DNA from: Verrucomicrobiota bacterium
GTDB lineage: Bacteria; Verrucomicrobiota; Verrucomicrobiia; Limisphaerales; JADJPG01
Assembly (NCBI GenBank): GCA_016713365.1
Contig: JADJPG010000048.1
Location: 1 to 62,279 of the forward strand
Reading direction: 5' to 3'
DNA length: 62,279 nucleotides
The notes below the pieces were generated by a model. It searched no databases, had not been told where the DNA came from, and saw nothing but the letters and a program-made list of their open reading frames with translations. The position numbers and the translations under genes are program-made. Below are positions 10,242 through 19,800 of this stretch, in pieces (position 1 is the first letter of the stretch; every line of letters starts with the position of its first letter).

Positions 10242-10334
10242 AAGATCTGGCGCATCGGCCTGATGGGCACCACCTCCACGCCGGAGAATGTGAAGAAAGT
10301 GCTGGGGGCGCTGAAGGTGTGCCTCAATAAGTAG
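10242..10334 (+). pseudogene. Duplicated 3' end of the aminotransferase gene
   Basis: These 93 bases align without gaps to 9263-9355, the end of the aminotransferase gene, with 11 differences (82/93 identical). The encoded peptide differs at only two of 30 residues (Ala to Thr, Thr to Val), and the TAG stop is kept. Most differences are synonymous, so both copies evolved under protein constraint before one was cut off from a promoter and start codon. It is now a gene tail without a body. Confidence 0.9.
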
Positions 10335-10365
10335 CGGCACTTTGGAGTCGCAACGAGGTGTGCTT

Positions 10366-11070
10366 TCACATCAAGTCCAACTCAATGACTTTCCCGTTCG
10401 ATGCAAGAACCAGATAGGCGGCGAGAAAAAGCTGCTTGAGTTGAGGGAGAAATTCTTGAGTCGCTGCTATCACCCTACGCCAGTGCGCATCGGAGTGCTG
10501 AAGAGTGCCATCGTCCTCAACGTAGACGATCAGGCCGGTTCCTAGGCCGTAGTGCTTCGTCAGCTTGTCTTTTATTCGCTCCCTCAAACGCTCGATCACT
10601 TCATTAACCACCTCGCCAACTTCCCTAAACTCAGCTTCGACGCGCATCGTTCTCATTCCTCGTTCCTTTTGTGATTCCAACCGACCTGACATGCTTACCC
10701 AACCATGCTCAGCCAAGTGAGCCATTCGCAGCATGTGATCTTTTCCATTCACTACGTAGGTGATTTCTAACTTAGAAGGAATATGAGGTGAAGCCTCAGC
10801 GACCTCTACATCCCCAGCCTGATTGCCCAACACATTTCTGACTCGAACACTGGCCCATTGACTGCCTTTTTCCTGTAACAAACGATAAAGCGGAAACACC
10901 TCCTCGTAGATTTGCTTCGCGATTCCACCGTGCGTCAGCACTTGGTGTTTTAGTAACTCGTCTTGGTGTGACTGAATTCTCGAGAGAAGGCCCTCGAACC
11001 AATTTACAAAGTCTTGGGGAGAACGGCGAGTTTCGATCTCCGCTCTAGTGACAAGGTCTTCAAGCTTCAT
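10366..11070 (-). CDS. Hypothetical protein of unknown family
   Basis: A 234-residue protein starting MKLEDLVTRAEIETRR, with no signal peptide and no membrane segment, so probably cytoplasmic. It appears alpha-rich at both ends: an N-terminal helical region (about 1-65) and a charged helix near EVGEVVNEVIERLRERIKDKL. A central beta region (KLEITYVVNGKDHMLR) and a C-terminal part (GLGTGLIVYVEDDGTLQ, then a Leu-rich helix) complete it. Base composition is less GC-rich than neighbours. It converges on the RAYT element and the duplicated gene tail, in an accessory-looking stretch. I do not recognise it; no catalytic motif stands out. Confidence 0.65.
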   Translation of the reverse strand: MKLEDLVTRAEIETRRSPQDFVNWFEGLLSRIQSHQDELLKHQVLTHGGIAKQIYEEVFPLYRLLQEKGSQWASVRVRNVLGNQAGDVEVAEASPHIPSKLEITYVVNGKDHMLRMAHLAEHGWVSMSGRLESQKERGMRTMRVEAEFREVGEVVNEVIERLRERIKDKLTKHYGLGTGLIVYVEDDGTLQHSDAHWRRVIAATQEFLPQLKQLFLAAYLVLASNGKVIELDLM

Positions 11071-11236
11071 GGTTCACGGCTACTACACTAGATTGATTTA
11101 TTAGAGAAACGCCAGAGCTCCGGCGTAGTCCAAGAATACTTCGCGAGGTTCCCGGCGTTGGCGTGTTGCGCCAGCGTTTGGAGTGCGGCGCTGCTCCGCC
11201 GCTGCTGGCCTTCTCAGCCCGGAGGGCTGAATGAAA

Positions 11237-11410
11237 GTAGCCAGTGGGCAGGCTCGACCAGCGTGAGAGCCGCACCCACCGGTTTCTTTTCCCCCATATT
11301 ATCGCGTCCCGGAGGGACGCATGAACCGTCACCATTCTCATCCGCCCCCCGGGGCGGTTAATCTTCTGCGACCGTTTCCGGTGGGTGCGCTCACGCTTCC
11401 CACTGGCTAC
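11237..11410. repeat. Intergenic inverted-repeat element with internal palindromes
   Basis: This covers most of the 373 bases between the hypothetical gene and the 1728-residue gene. Outer arms are 11237-11282 and 11378-11410, both reading GTAGCCAGTGGG at the outside and CACCCACCGG at the inside; the left arm carries extra bases. Within are further palindromes: GCGTCCCGGAGGGACGC at 11304-11320 and CCGCCCCCCGGGGCGG at 11342-11357. TCAGCCCGGAGGGCTGA lies just outside at 11214-11230. No reading frame of interest. This looks like a non-autonomous, hairpin-forming repeat. One arm ends about 33 bases from the end of the large gene, so it could also stabilise or terminate that transcript. Confidence 0.7.
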
Positions 11411-11443
11411 CGTCGTTCGCGCCTTCGGCGCGTCCTCGACACC

Positions 11444-14400
11444 TCATTTGGCACCGCTCACCGGCGGGAAGATCGGCTTCTCGGACGCAACCGGCACGAG
11501 TCGCACTTCCAGAAGATCAACGAGGTAACCGAGTAATCCAGGCTCGGGCTGGAAGACCGCCCGCTGTCGGCCGCCCGGCAATTCGATGCGCCCAAAGTTC
11601 GCCGCGCGATAGGTATCCCACGAACCCGTGGCGGAAATCTTGTCCGCCACCGCGCGGTCGCCGATCTGAAACCGGAATCCGTCACCGGCCTCGTTCTCGT
11701 CACAGGCCCATTGCAGCCACACGTCATAGGCGCCCGCCGTCGGCACCTCGATCGACCACGCCGCGCGCGCGTCGGCGCCATTCCAACTGCCGAGGTTCCC
11801 ATGCTGCGTTTCCAGCGCGATACCGTCGCCGTAGATCTCCGCATTGGACGGCAGCAAGCGCAACGCACCTTTCGCATCGGCGCGCACGAGCGAGGGCGTG
11901 TTGCCGGCGACACGCCGCGGAGGAACGGCGCGTGCGTCCAGATGCGCGATCAGATCCGCGATGTCCTGCGGTTTCAGCAGCTGCTCAAATCCCTCCGGCA
12001 TCAGCGAGAGCCGCGTGCTGGTGAGCGATTCGAGATCGGTGCGCAGGATGGTTTCGCGAGTTCCACCCGGGCTGACGAGTGTGATGCTGTTCGCGCTCTC
12101 GCCGGAGAGCATCCCGGAGATTTCATCACCGCCGCGAAGGCGCGCGAGCTGGTTCAAATACCGATCCTCCACCGCCCGGCTCGGATCCAGAATGGCGATC
12201 AGCATCCGCTCCGGCGAACGATCCACCACGGACGCGAGATCCGGCGCCGCGCCCTGCCCTTCGCCGCCCAGCCGATGACACGCCGCACAGTGTTGACCAT
12301 ACAATGCCGCGCCGCGCACCGCCTCACCCTTGGCCGCACGCACGTCCGGCAGGTATCGGGCGACCAACTGCGCGCGCTCGGCGTTTTCCGGAGGCGCGAG
12401 AAGTTTCCGCGCCCGTTCGCGCACCGCTTCATCCGAATGCGTCAGCAACCGCTGGCGAAGTCCCGCGGCCAGATCCGAGGTGGGAACGGCGCCGGATTCC
12501 AGCCGCTCCAGCAACGCGCGCGTCGAATTCGTACGACGCAGCAACACTTCGCCCGCCTGTTCGCGCAGTGCGGGCGTGAGACCAGGCCACGCTTCCAGAA
12601 GCGCCTGAGTCACTGATTCGCCGCGCAGCTGCCCCAGCCGCGTCAACGCCGCGCCCTGCAACGCCGGGGGATTCTGCGGCCGCAACAACCCCACCAACGC
12701 GACGGAATCCTGCGCCTCACTTTTCTCATCGCGCCCAAGCAGGCTGAGCGCGGAGGAGCGCACGGATACTGTCGCAGCCGGGTCCAAGGCCATCTTTCGC
12801 GCCGCGCTCAACAACGGCGGGAGAACGGACAGGACATTTCCCAATTCAACGCCGCGCCGTCCCGAGGCTTCGAGTCCACGAATCAATTGAGCGAACGCGC
12901 TGAGCTGCCACGCAGCGTATTCGCCGGTGGCAGAATTCGCCGGACGCCGGAAGCGATCGAGAACTCGAGCGAGCACTCCCGGATCGGGACTGCTCGCGAT
13001 CAGCTGAACGAGCTGTCCCGTCAATCGTTCCAGCGCGCCGAGAGCCGCGCCACCATCCGCCAGCGCCGCGAATAGTTCGGCTGGGCGCTGGGTCGCCGAG
13101 CTCATGATGGCAGTCACCACGTCGCCATTCGCAGCGTCGCGAACCGCCAGTTTCGCGAGAGATTCCGCCGCGCGAACGTCATCCCATTCGCCCAGTGACA
13201 ACGCGAGCTGGAAGCGAACGCGAAGATCATCGTCGGCCACGCGAGCGCGAATGGCATCCACCAACGACCTGGTCATCCGCGGCTTGCCATCGCTCATCGC
13301 ACCTTCGCTGAGACGCACCGCATGCTCGCGAACCGCGGGATGAGGATCCTTCAACGCCGCCACGAGCAGTTCAGAAGTCAGCGCCTCCAGCCCATCCAGC
13401 GTGCAGAGCGCCTGCAATCGCACCTTCGGATTCGACGCGTCCACACTGAGTCGTCGCAAGGGCTCCGTCGCATCCGGGTCGCGTCGCGTGACGAGCAGTC
13501 GTTGCACCGTGTCACGCTGCCAGCCATTGGGATGATCCATCGCGGCGACCAATTCGACTGCGCTCAAGCGATCGAGCCGCGGCGTGGTGCGCAACTTCGC
13601 TCCCTTCGGATACACGCGGTAGATGCGGCCATTCTCTTCACCGGCGCGAAGGTTCACGCGACGCTTCACGTCATCCGGAATCCACTCGGGATGCTCAATG
13701 TATTGGCGATACATGTCGGCGATGTAGAGCGCGCCGTCGGGGCCAATCTTCATCCCGGTCGGGCGGAACCACGGATCCGTGGAGGCGAGAAACTCCCGCG
13801 ACAGCTCGGCCTTCCACCGCCTGCTGGTGAAAGAAACGCCATCCGGCTGCAGCACTTCGCACCGCACCAAATTGTGCACGGGTTCGCTGATGAACACTGC
13901 GTTCGAAAAGTCATCGCCAAACACGTCATCCCGATACGGCGTCGGGCTGTTCGCAGAGGTGACGTGCCCCGCCATGCCGACGTCGTTCATGCGTTGCTGC
14001 TTGCGCCCGATGGCGAACGCCCGCCCGGCATCCGGATACGTCGCGGTCTCGCGGCGCATGCGATCGATGGCGAGCCGGCGGTTCCGTTTCACGTAGTGCT
14101 CCGGAATCCAGTAATGCCAGAGCCAGACCGGATTCGCGTTGCCGAACCAATTCCCCCAATCATCGCGATGCCGGCCGAACTGCGTCTGGCCTTCGATGGC
14201 CTCGAACTCGCCAGTGTCCGGACGGAAGCGGAAATCCCGCCCGCTGATGCTCACCTTGTCGCCGGTCTTCGCGGATGTCACCACGCCGCCGCTGTCGCCG
14301 TTCGCGCCGTAGAGCCAGTTGTCGAGGCCGTAGTCGAAGCCATTGCAGAGATGCTGCTGGTTCCAAACCTTAAATCCGCTGAAGAGCTTCTCGATCCGAT

Positions 14401-16630
14401 CCGCGCGTCCATCGCCGTCGGTATCCTCGGCGTAAAGAATGTCCGGCGACGCGCTGATGAGCACGCCTTTGCGCCACGGGATGAGGCCATTCGGGAAGCT
14501 CAGGTTCTCCGCGAAGACCGTCGCCTTGTCGTAGCGCCCATCGCCATCCGTATCCTCGAGAAACTTCACGACGCCGCGAGATTTGCCATCGACCGGCAAC
14601 GGATAATCACGCATCTCCACGACCCACATCCGGCCATCCTCACCCCACTCCACGAACACCGGGTCTTGAACGAGCGGCTCCGCGGCGACCAACTCCACGA
14701 CGAAGTTCGTCGCCACTTGAATTGTCGCGAGGGACTCCGACGGCAACAACGGTGGCGGCTGGAATCCGGACAGCAACTCCTCGAAAGAATGCCGCTGCAC
14801 GATGTTCGGCAGATGCGCGACGTCTTCGTTCTGCACCCACATTTCGCCTTTCGCGAACCACACGCCGTTATTTCGTGCTGCGCCGCCGCGCACGATCTGG
14901 GGAATCTCCGGCAACTGCCCGCGCGCTCCGCTGATGACTTCGCGCGACCAGCCCGGGTGAAATCCGAGCACGAGCTTCGGAACCATCAGCGCGAGGTGGT
15001 AGCGCTCCTCGTTCGAGAAGATGAGATCGTCCGCGCCATCGGCATTGAAGTCCACGAAGCGCAGACCGTTGTCCTCGCCTCGGGCATTGACGACGGATAC
15101 ACCCGGCGGCAAGCCGTAGGACTGTCGTTTCCACGTACGACCGCTGGCATCCCACGAGAAGACCGCGCTCTGAGATTCGTTGCCGACGATCAGTTCGCAC
15201 GCGCCGTCCGCATCCACATCGCGCAAGCGCACGCCGCGATCGCGTCCATCTTGGGCGGTGAAGATTGGTTGGCCATCCAGCTCCAGACCGCGCAGCAGAT
15301 CGGCGTCGGCCACCCACTTCCCGCCGTCAAAGCGCCATGCGCCGGACTCGTGCTCATTGCGGACCAGCATGATGACCGCGCCGTTGCCCATTACCCCAAA
15401 GCGTGCACCCGGACGATCCAGTCGCGCCGGAAACTCCGATTCCGCCCAGCGCTTCTGCTCTGGCTGCCACACTCGCGTCTGACGCCGTTGCACATTACCG
15501 ATGAACACATCCATGTACCCGTCGCCGTTCAGGTCGAGCAGACGCACGCCATTGTCCGAACCATCCGCCGCGCGTAGCGGTTGACCGGCGAGCAAGTTCG
15601 TCGTCAGGCGATCGTGTGCTTCGAGGTAGTTGAGAAACTTCACCTTCGCGCCGTAGCGTTCCACGGCGTAGTCGATGAACGCCACATGCTGCGTCGGCGA
15701 ACTCCATGACGCGGGATGAAAGACGAAGTTGAACGTGCCTTGCTTGAGTGCGACGAGATCGAGCGCGGTCTTCCAATCCTCCAGGAGCTTCGGACTCGCA
15801 TTGCCCTGGATGTTCTGCGACTGCCAGTCGCTCGGCGTGACGAACGGCATCTCCCAGATGAATCCCGTGTGAACGTACGGGTAGGGATAATTCTCAATCG
15901 TGGTGGAGAATGCCGGAAACGGAACGTATTTGCGGAAGCGCTCGCGTCCATCAGTCTCCGTCAGCAGCTCACGCGGCAACGTCGGATCATTCGTGGAAAG
16001 GATCATCGCCACCGAGGAATCCATGCGCAGGAACTGCCCGGCGCTGTTCGTCCTTGTGAAGAGCTCCGCAAACAGACGCGGGCTCGCGCTGTTCATCGAA
16101 TCGCAGCACGGCGTGCGAAAGGCCAGCGGCACGTTGCCAGGGATGTGATTCAACAAATCGACACAGCCGTGGAAGGTCTTCGCCGCATTGGTGAAACTGC
16201 GCTGGCCGAGAATCGGGCACGGATGACTGAGCGTGTGCGCCTCGAAAGTCAGTCCTTCCTTCAGCCATTGCTGAAGGTGCGGTTCGTCGGGCTTCGGTGA
16301 ATTGCTGAAGATGCTGACCGGCGCACGGCCATCGATTCGCTTCAGCCGCTCCAGCATCGGACGCAGGAAGCGCTCGTAGTTCGCGTGCCCGCTCATGTCG
16401 TCGATGCCATAGGTCACGACGACCTCGACGCCGTCCTCGCCCACCCACTGCGGCGTCGTGAGCTTCGGAAACGCGTGCGACGGATGGAACGGGTCGGAAA
16501 ATTCGTCGAGATAGGTCAGGCGATTGGCCGGCGATGGCGCGGAGTGAGCCGACCAAGCGCAACTCAGGAGGAATCCGAGGAGGAGAGTCGGAACCAAACG
16601 CCCGATCGCCGTGCGAGTTTCGCCGTTCAT
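11444..16630 (-). CDS. Giant secreted fusion: deacetylase-like, FG-GAP, PVC-type dehydrogenase, HEAT, cytochrome c and CBM-like domains
   Basis: An intact 1728-residue protein from ATG 16630 with a signal peptide ending AHSAPS. In order: a polysaccharide-deacetylase-like domain (about 35-330; YGIDDM and HTLSHP supply the Asp and HxxxH-like metal site); FG-GAP/VCBS-type repeats with Asp-rich loops (about 350-620; LDLNGDGYMDVFIG, RDVDADGACELIVG, DFNADGADDLIFS); a PVC membrane-bound-dehydrogenase beta-propeller (about 640-1010; FVEWGEDGRMWVVEMRDYP, HLCNGFDYGLDNWLYGANGDSGG); HEAT-like helices (about 1030-1400); a cytochrome c with CAACH near 1446; and a C-terminal carbohydrate-binding-like beta domain (AWSIEVPTAGAYDVWLQW). 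It probably couples recognition and modification of a glycan to electron transfer outside the cell. The substrate is unknown. The long frame on the opposite strand is a GC shadow. Confidence 0.88.
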   Translation of the reverse strand: MNGETRTAIGRLVPTLLLGFLLSCAWSAHSAPSPANRLTYLDEFSDPFHPSHAFPKLTTPQWVGEDGVEVVVTYGIDDMSGHANYERFLRPMLERLKRIDGRAPVSIFSNSPKPDEPHLQQWLKEGLTFEAHTLSHPCPILGQRSFTNAAKTFHGCVDLLNHIPGNVPLAFRTPCCDSMNSASPRLFAELFTRTNSAGQFLRMDSSVAMILSTNDPTLPRELLTETDGRERFRKYVPFPAFSTTIENYPYPYVHTGFIWEMPFVTPSDWQSQNIQGNASPKLLEDWKTALDLVALKQGTFNFVFHPASWSSPTQHVAFIDYAVERYGAKVKFLNYLEAHDRLTTNLLAGQPLRAADGSDNGVRLLDLNGDGYMDVFIGNVQRRQTRVWQPEQKRWAESEFPARLDRPGARFGVMGNGAVIMLVRNEHESGAWRFDGGKWVADADLLRGLELDGQPIFTAQDGRDRGVRLRDVDADGACELIVGNESQSAVFSWDASGRTWKRQSYGLPPGVSVVNARGEDNGLRFVDFNADGADDLIFSNEERYHLALMVPKLVLGFHPGWSREVISGARGQLPEIPQIVRGGAARNNGVWFAKGEMWVQNEDVAHLPNIVQRHSFEELLSGFQPPPLLPSESLATIQVATNFVVELVAAEPLVQDPVFVEWGEDGRMWVVEMRDYPLPVDGKSRGVVKFLEDTDGDGRYDKATVFAENLSFPNGLIPWRKGVLISASPDILYAEDTDGDGRADRIEKLFSGFKVWNQQHLCNGFDYGLDNWLYGANGDSGGVVTSAKTGDKVSISGRDFRFRPDTGEFEAIEGQTQFGRHRDDWGNWFGNANPVWLWHYWIPEHYVKRNRRLAIDRMRRETATYPDAGRAFAIGRKQQRMNDVGMAGHVTSANSPTPYRDDVFGDDFSNAVFISEPVHNLVRCEVLQPDGVSFTSRRWKAELSREFLASTDPWFRPTGMKIGPDGALYIADMYRQYIEHPEWIPDDVKRRVNLRAGEENGRIYRVYPKGAKLRTTPRLDRLSAVELVAAMDHPNGWQRDTVQRLLVTRRDPDATEPLRRLSVDASNPKVRLQALCTLDGLEALTSELLVAALKDPHPAVREHAVRLSEGAMSDGKPRMTRSLVDAIRARVADDDLRVRFQLALSLGEWDDVRAAESLAKLAVRDAANGDVVTAIMSSATQRPAELFAALADGGAALGALERLTGQLVQLIASSPDPGVLARVLDRFRRPANSATGEYAAWQLSAFAQLIRGLEASGRRGVELGNVLSVLPPLLSAARKMALDPAATVSVRSSALSLLGRDEKSEAQDSVALVGLLRPQNPPALQGAALTRLGQLRGESVTQALLEAWPGLTPALREQAGEVLLRRTNSTRALLERLESGAVPTSDLAAGLRQRLLTHSDEAVRERARKLLAPPENAERAQLVARYLPDVRAAKGEAVRGAALYGQHCAACHRLGGEGQGAAPDLASVVDRSPERMLIAILDPSRAVEDRYLNQLARLRGGDEISGMLSGESANSITLVSPGGTRETILRTDLESLTSTRLSLMPEGFEQLLKPQDIADLIAHLDARAVPPRRVAGNTPSLVRADAKGALRLLPSNAEIYGDGIALETQHGNLGSWNGADARAAWSIEVPTAGAYDVWLQWACDENEAGDGFRFQIGDRAVADKISATGSWDTYRAANFGRIELPGGRQRAVFQPEPGLLGYLVDLLEVRLVPVASEKPIFPPVSGAK

Positions 16631-16701
16631 GGTTGAGCGCAGCGTATCGCTGGCTCCCCGACGAGTGGAACAGTTTTTTGCGCGGATGCTGGAATTGATT
16701 T

Positions 16702-16816
16702 AACAGAAGGCCGCGAAGGGAACGAAGCGGAGCCGGTGGCGGGGTGAATGAGACGTGGGTTTGAATGGAAGTGAGACTTGAACCGGACATCTTCGTTTCC
16801 TTTGCGTCCTTCTGTT
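16702..16816. repeat. 115-base element with 26-base terminal inverted repeats
   Basis: Arms 16702-16727 and 16791-16816 are inverted copies matching at 23 of 26 positions, beginning AACAGAAGG and ending AACGAAG on the inner side. The core of about 60 bases has no reading frame. It lies in the 253-base divergent gap between the 1728-residue gene and the PSCyt1 gene, so it sits among their promoters. It looks like a MITE-type non-autonomous element. Confidence 0.75.
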
Positions 16817-16883
16817 CACACCTGAGGCTCGCCAACTGAATCCTCCGCTGCCAGATTCGTCTCATTCACAACGACAGCAACTG

Positions 16884-19800
16884 ATGAAGAGCAAGATTCT
16901 ATCACCTTTGGGCATCGCCGCGGGCCTCGCGTGCAGTCTCATGCTTTCCGCGAATCTCGGCGCGGCGGCGATTGAGTTCTCTCGCGATATCGAACCAATC
17001 CTTATCAAACGCTGCTCCGAATGCCATGGGCCGGATCAGCAAAAGTCGAATCTCCGACTCGACTCCCGTGCGGCTGCATTGAAGGCGGGAAAGTCCGGCG
17101 CGCTTGCGTTGGTACCCGGGCAGCCGGACGCCAGCGAGTTGATGAAACGGATTACCACAACGGACAGCGACGAAGTGATGCCACCGAAGGGCGGGCCCTT
17201 GACCGAACGCGAAGTCGCTGCAATGCGCCAGTGGATTGCCGAAGGTGCCGTGTGGCCTGAGGTCGACGCCACCAAGCACTGGGCTTTCCAACGACCAATG
17301 CGCCCGGAGCCGCCGAAGGTTACAAATCCGCGGTGGGTAAAGAACGAGGTCGATCGGTTCATCCTCGCGCGCCTTGAAAAAGAAGGGCTGCAGCCGCAAA
17401 GCGAAGCCGATCGTTATACGCTCGCCCGCCGGGTATATCTGGATCTCACCGGGTTACCACCCAGTTGGGCCGAGGTTCAGACGTTCGTGGACGACAAGTC
17501 TCCCGAGGCCTACGAGCGGCTCGTCGATCGGTTGCTCGCGTCGCCGCACTACGGTGAGCACATGGCGCGCGGCTGGTTGGATCTCGCGCGCTACGCGGAT
17601 TCGAATGGTTACCAGGTCGATCTCGCCCGCTCCATTTGGCCTTACCGCGAATGGGTCATCAACGCCTTCAATCGCAATCAGCCGTTCGACCAGTTCACCA
17701 TCGATCAACTCGCCGGCGATCTATTGCCGCATCCGACGATCGAACAAAAGATCGCCACGGGCTTCAATCGCAATACGAAGATCAACGACGAAGGCGGCGG
17801 CGACGCGGAGGAGTATCGCGTGAAGGCGGTGAAAGATCGCGTGGCCACGGTCGGCACCGCGTGGCTCGGACTGACCTTGAATTGCGCGGAGTGTCACACG
17901 CACAAATACGATCCCATCACGCACGACGAGTATTATCAGTTCTACGCGTTCTTCAACAACACGACCGACGGCGGCAACTACAGCGTCGCTCCGACCATCG
18001 AAGTTCCCAAGCCCGATCTGAGCGAATCGATTTCCTACGTCCGCAGTCAGCTCGAACAAACCAAGCGCGACCTCGTCGCGGCGACCAACGCACTCGCCGT
18101 CGAACAGCGCCAGTGGGAGAAGCTCGCCTCGAAAAGCGGAAACGTTTGGAAGGTGCTGAACCTCACGAACACCTATTCCACCGGCGGCTCCAGCTACACC
18201 AATCTGCCCGACGGCTCCGTGCTCGGCACGGGCGTGAATCCAATTTACGACACGATCACGGTCGATGCCGACACCGAACTCACGGGCATCACCGCGGTTC
18301 TCCTCGAAGTTCTGCCCGACCCGAGCCTGCCGAAGAACGGCCCCGGACGCTGGGGCGCCAGCGGCAATTTCATCCTCGACGAGTTCTCGTTCAGCGCCGC
18401 GCCGCTTCACGGTGCGCGCCCGGCGGAGACCAACCAGTTCTTCGCGAAGGCGACCGCCGACTGGGAGCAGCTCTACTATCGCGCCGAACACGCGGTGGAT
18501 CGGAATCCGAAAACGGGCTGGGCCATCGGACCACACTTCGGCCAGCGCCACTTCCTCATCGCCGAACTGAAGCAACCGGCGGGCTTCAAGGGCGGCAGCC
18601 GGCTGTCGTTCCGGTTCGATCACTACCACGGCAACAGCCATTGCGTGGGGCGCTTCCGCATCTCCGTGACGACCGAGAAGAACGCCGACGCGCTCTGGCC
18701 CGTGCCGGACGAGATTCGCAGCGTGGTTGCGACCAAGGCTTCACGTCGCACAGGCGAACAATCCCGCCAGCTCGCGGACTACTTCGCCACGGCGTCGCCG
18801 ACCATTCGGAACCTCGAGCGCGAGCGCATCCGACTCGAACAACGCCTGAAGGAACTCGCATCTCCGAAGTCCACGACACTCGTGATGCAGGAGCGCACCA
18901 ACGCCCAGCCGCGGCAGACCTACGTCCATGTGCGCGGCGATTTCCTGACCAAGGGCAAGGACGTTAGCGCCGGCGTTCCCGCCGTCTTCCCGCCGCTCCC
19001 GGCGAACCAGCCCGCCAATCGTCTCGCGCTGGCGAGGTGGCTCGTCGATCCCGCCAACCCGCTCACCGCCCGCGTCACCGTGAATCGCTTCTGGGAACGC
19101 TGCTTCGGCACCGGCCTCGTGAAGACGAGCGAGGACTTCGGTCGCCAGGGCGAAACGCCGTCGCATCCCGAACTGCTCGACTGGCTGGCCACGGAATTCA
19201 TTCGCACGGGCTGGGACGTGAAGGCGATGCAGAAACTGATCGTGATGTCCGCGACGTATCGGCAAGACGCCGCCACCGACGCGACGCGTCTCGAAAAGGA
19301 TTTCTACAACCGACTGCTCTCGCGCGGACCGCGCTTCCGAATGGACGCCGAGATGATTCGCGACCAGGCGCTCGCGGTGAGCGGGCTGTTGAACCCGAAA
19401 CTCGGCGGACCGAGCGTGTATCCCGAGCAAGTGCCGAATCTCTGGAAAGAGATCGGCTTCCTCCGTCCGGAGATCGGCATGGACGAATGGCCCGTCAGCG
19501 AAGGACCGGACCTGTATCGCCGGGCGATCTACACCTTCTGGCGGCGCGTCTGCACTTATCCCACCTTCGCCACGTTCGACGCCCCGAGCCGCGACGTGTG
19601 CGTTTCGCGACGCCCACGCACGAACACACCGCTGCAAGCGCTCGCCGGTTTGAACGAACCGACGTTGATCGAAGCCGCGCGCGTTTTCGCCCAGCGCATT
19701 CTGAAGGAAGGCGGCGCGAATGACGACGCTCGACTCGCGTTTGCGTTCCGCGTCTGCGCAGGACGTGAACCAACCGTTCAAGAACAGACCCGGCTTCGCA

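Noticed and set aside
10130..10369. A short reverse-strand protein across the duplicated gene tail
   Set aside because: It is the antisense of the duplicated aminotransferase end; the same peptide appears opposite the original at 9142-9351.
13322..15577. A 751-codon open frame on the plus strand opposite the large fusion gene
   Set aside because: Arg/Ala/His-rich product with no domain, fully antisense to an intact multidomain gene; a GC-driven shadow. The same applies to long antisense frames at 6032-7393, 18741-20468 (minus strand) and 58701-60299.
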